DNA of 64,000 nt. It comes from Duganella sp. BJB480. GTDB lineage: Bacteria > Pseudomonadota > Gammaproteobacteria > Burkholderiales > Burkholderiaceae_D. Shown piece after piece: positions 62,623 through 64,000 of the stretch. Position 1 is the stretch's first letter. Each line of letters opens with the position of its first letter. The stretch spans positions 620,001 through 684,000 of the forward strand of contig QVIN01000004.1 in the NCBI GenBank assembly GCA_003416985.1, written 5' to 3'. The notes beneath the pieces are model-generated. The model was not told where the DNA came from. It searched no databases and worked only from the letters and a program-made list of their open reading frames with translations. The position numbers and the translations under genes were made by a program.

Positions 62623-64000
62623 ATGCTGAAATTCTCTCGTACTTTCGCTGCCGCACTGGTGGTGCTGGCGGTGTCCGTCCCGGCGCGGGCCGCCGCGCCG
62701 GCCTACAACCTCGACGCCGACGTCAAGCTCGCGCTGAAGACCTTCGACGTGCCCGGCATGGCGATCGCCATCGTCAAGGACGGCAAGGTGATCTCCGCCC
62801 AGGGTTACGGCGTGCGCAAGCTGGGCGACCCGACGCCGGTGGACGGCAAGACCCTGTTCGAAGTGGCCTCCAACTCCAAGGCCTTCACCGCCGCCGCGTT
62901 GGCGATGCTGGTCGACGAGGGCAAGATCGCCTGGGACGATCCGGTCACCAAGCACCTGCCGGACTTCCAGATGTACGACTCCTACGTCACCGGCGCGATG
63001 ACAGTGCGCGACCTGCTCACGCACCGCAGCGGCCTGGGTCTGGGCGCGGGCGATTTGCTGTGGTGGCCGACCACCAATTTCAGCACCGACGAAATCATCG
63101 CGCGCCTGCGCTACGTGAAGCCGGCCACCAGCTTCCGCAACAGCTACGCCTACGACAACCTGCTCTACATCGTGGCCGGCAAGATCGTCGCGGCCAAGGC
63201 GGGCAAGCCGTGGGGCGCGGCCATCCACGACCGCATCCTGGCGCCGCTGGGCATGAACGGCACCACCACCGACGTCGCCGGGATGCTGGCCAGCGGCGAC
63301 TACTCCGCGCCGCACAGCAAGATCGACGACAAGGCGGCGGTGGTCAAGCCCATGCCGGTGGAGAACGCGGTGGGCGCGGTCGGCATCAACACCAACGCCG
63401 AGGACATCGCGCGCTGGATGACGATGCTGCTCGGTGGCGGCAAGCTGGAAAACGGCACGCAGCTGATCAGCGCCAAGCAGCTGGGCGAGATGTGGTCCGA
63501 GCAGACGCCGATGCGTATCCGCGAACCGAAACCGGCGCTGGCCGCGACCAAGCCCAACTTCTCGGCGTATGGCCTGGGCTTCAGCCTGCGCGACTACAAG
63601 GGCCGCAAGATCGCCATGCACGGCGGCGCGCTGCAGGGCTTTTATTCGACGGTGCTGATGGTGCCGGAAGAGAAGCTGGGCATCGCCATCCTCACCAACG
63701 CCGAGAACAGCCCGGCGATGGCGTCGCTGTACTGGCGCATCCTGGACCAGTACCTGGACGTGCCGGCCAGCGACTGGATCAAGTTGTACGCGGACCAGGA
63801 GGCGGCCGCGCACAAGGAGGAGCTGGAACGGCAGGGCAAGGAGGCCGGCGCGCGCGCCGCGAAGTCGACGCCGTCGCTGCCGCTGGCGTCCTACGACGGC
63901 GAGTATGAGGACCCGTGGTACGGCAAGGTGACGATACGCGCCGAGGGCAAGAAGCGCATCATGAGCTTCACCCGCACGCCGGACCTGACGGGGGAGCTGG
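62623..64000 (+). CDS. Serine hydrolase, beta-lactamase (class C/AmpC-like) family, 3' end beyond window
   Basis: 459 codons are visible without a stop. A signal peptide (residues 1-~25) precedes a penicillin-binding-protein-like domain with S-x-x-K at Ser83-Lys86 (SNSK), Y-x-N at Tyr177-Asn179 and HGG in place of KTG near residue 330. These fit the esterase/peptidase branch of the beta-lactamase superfamily more than a true resistance enzyme. Translation is probably coupled to the M1 gene, as no Shine-Dalgarno is seen in the two-base gap. Confidence 0.92.
   Translation, partial: MLKFSRTFAAALVVLAVSVPARAAAPAYNLDADVKLALKTFDVPGMAIAIVKDGKVISAQGYGVRKLGDPTPVDGKTLFEVASNSKAFTAAALAMLVDEGKIAWDDPVTKHLPDFQMYDSYVTGAMTVRDLLTHRSGLGLGAGDLLWWPTTNFSTDEIIARLRYVKPATSFRNSYAYDNLLYIVAGKIVAAKAGKPWGAAIHDRILAPLGMNGTTTDVAGMLASGDYSAPHSKIDDKAAVVKPMPVENAVGAVGINTNAEDIARWMTMLLGGGKLENGTQLISAKQLGEMWSEQTPMRIREPKPALAATKPNFSAYGLGFSLRDYKGRKIAMHGGALQGFYSTVLMVPEEKLGIAILTNAENSPAMASLYWRILDQYLDVPASDWIKLYADQEAAAHKEELERQGKEAGARAAKSTPSLPLASYDGEYEDPWYGKVTIRAEGKKRIMSFTRTPDLTGEL

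Overview
The window is a GC-rich stretch of a betaproteobacterial chromosome, most likely from the Oxalobacteraceae (Massilia/Duganella/Rugamonas/Janthinobacterium group). This is an inference from the gene set: the tRNA-tuf-secE-nusG-rplKAJL-rpoBC island with betaproteobacterial-length products, two PEP-CTERM proteins, a large cyclic-glucan-synthase-like gene, many secreted peptidases and dense cyclic-di-GMP signalling. No rRNA, insertion sequence, prophage or CRISPR array was found. Two genes are cut by the window edges (1-237 and 62623-64000).

Layout. 1-941: end of a molybdenum/iron-sulfur oxidoreductase operon. 1074-4015: TonB-dependent receptor with a small convergent gene. 4103-7138: AraC regulator, MFS exporter and divergent LysR regulator. 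7198-11033: secreted S41 and M14 peptidases and an unknown small protein. 11115-13252: ttcA-folB-folM-like operon. 13310-15577: MidA-type methyltransferase and a membrane J-domain protein. 15574-24485: signalling block with MCP, CheW, a REC/HD-GYP protein, an HDOD protein and a MASE1/CHASE/PAS/GGDEF/EAL protein. 24649-38709: the translation/transcription island (four tRNAs, tuf, secE, nusG, rplK, rplA, rplJ, rplL, rpoB, rpoC), closed by a clear terminator. 39013-41683: an HTH/degenerate-nucleotidyltransferase regulator, an orphan sensor kinase and a hotdog thioesterase whose 5' leader carries a long inverted repeat covering the ribosome-binding site. 41722-48336: DUF885 protein, PEP-CTERM protein, HPP-CBS membrane protein, Lrp regulator and a cysteine desulfurase/MBL-like/rhodanese fusion. 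48493-59807: a 2,897-residue cyclic-glucan-synthase-like enzyme, a PHP-type secreted protein and a mini PEP-CTERM protein. 59915-60690: a GDT1-type manganese exporter under a yybP-ykoY manganese riboswitch. 60776-64000: M1 aminopeptidase and a serine hydrolase.

How it works together. The middle island supplies tRNAs, EF-Tu, Sec, NusG, the L11/L1/L10/L12 stalk proteins and RNA polymerase, and uses a distinct (CCA-proline-rich) codon set. Around it lie signalling and envelope functions: chemoreceptor coupling, c-di-GMP synthesis and breakdown, glucan synthesis, PEP-CTERM sorting and peptide scavenging. Five of nine convergent gene pairs share a 4-nt palindromic stop overlap. The observations I rate highest are the RBS-sequestering leader of the thioesterase gene, the three-part sulfur-transfer fusion, the serine substitution in a predicted iron-sulfur site, and a recurring architecture in which a -10-like hexamer sits 7-8 nt before the ATG of genes that lack a Shine-Dalgarno.
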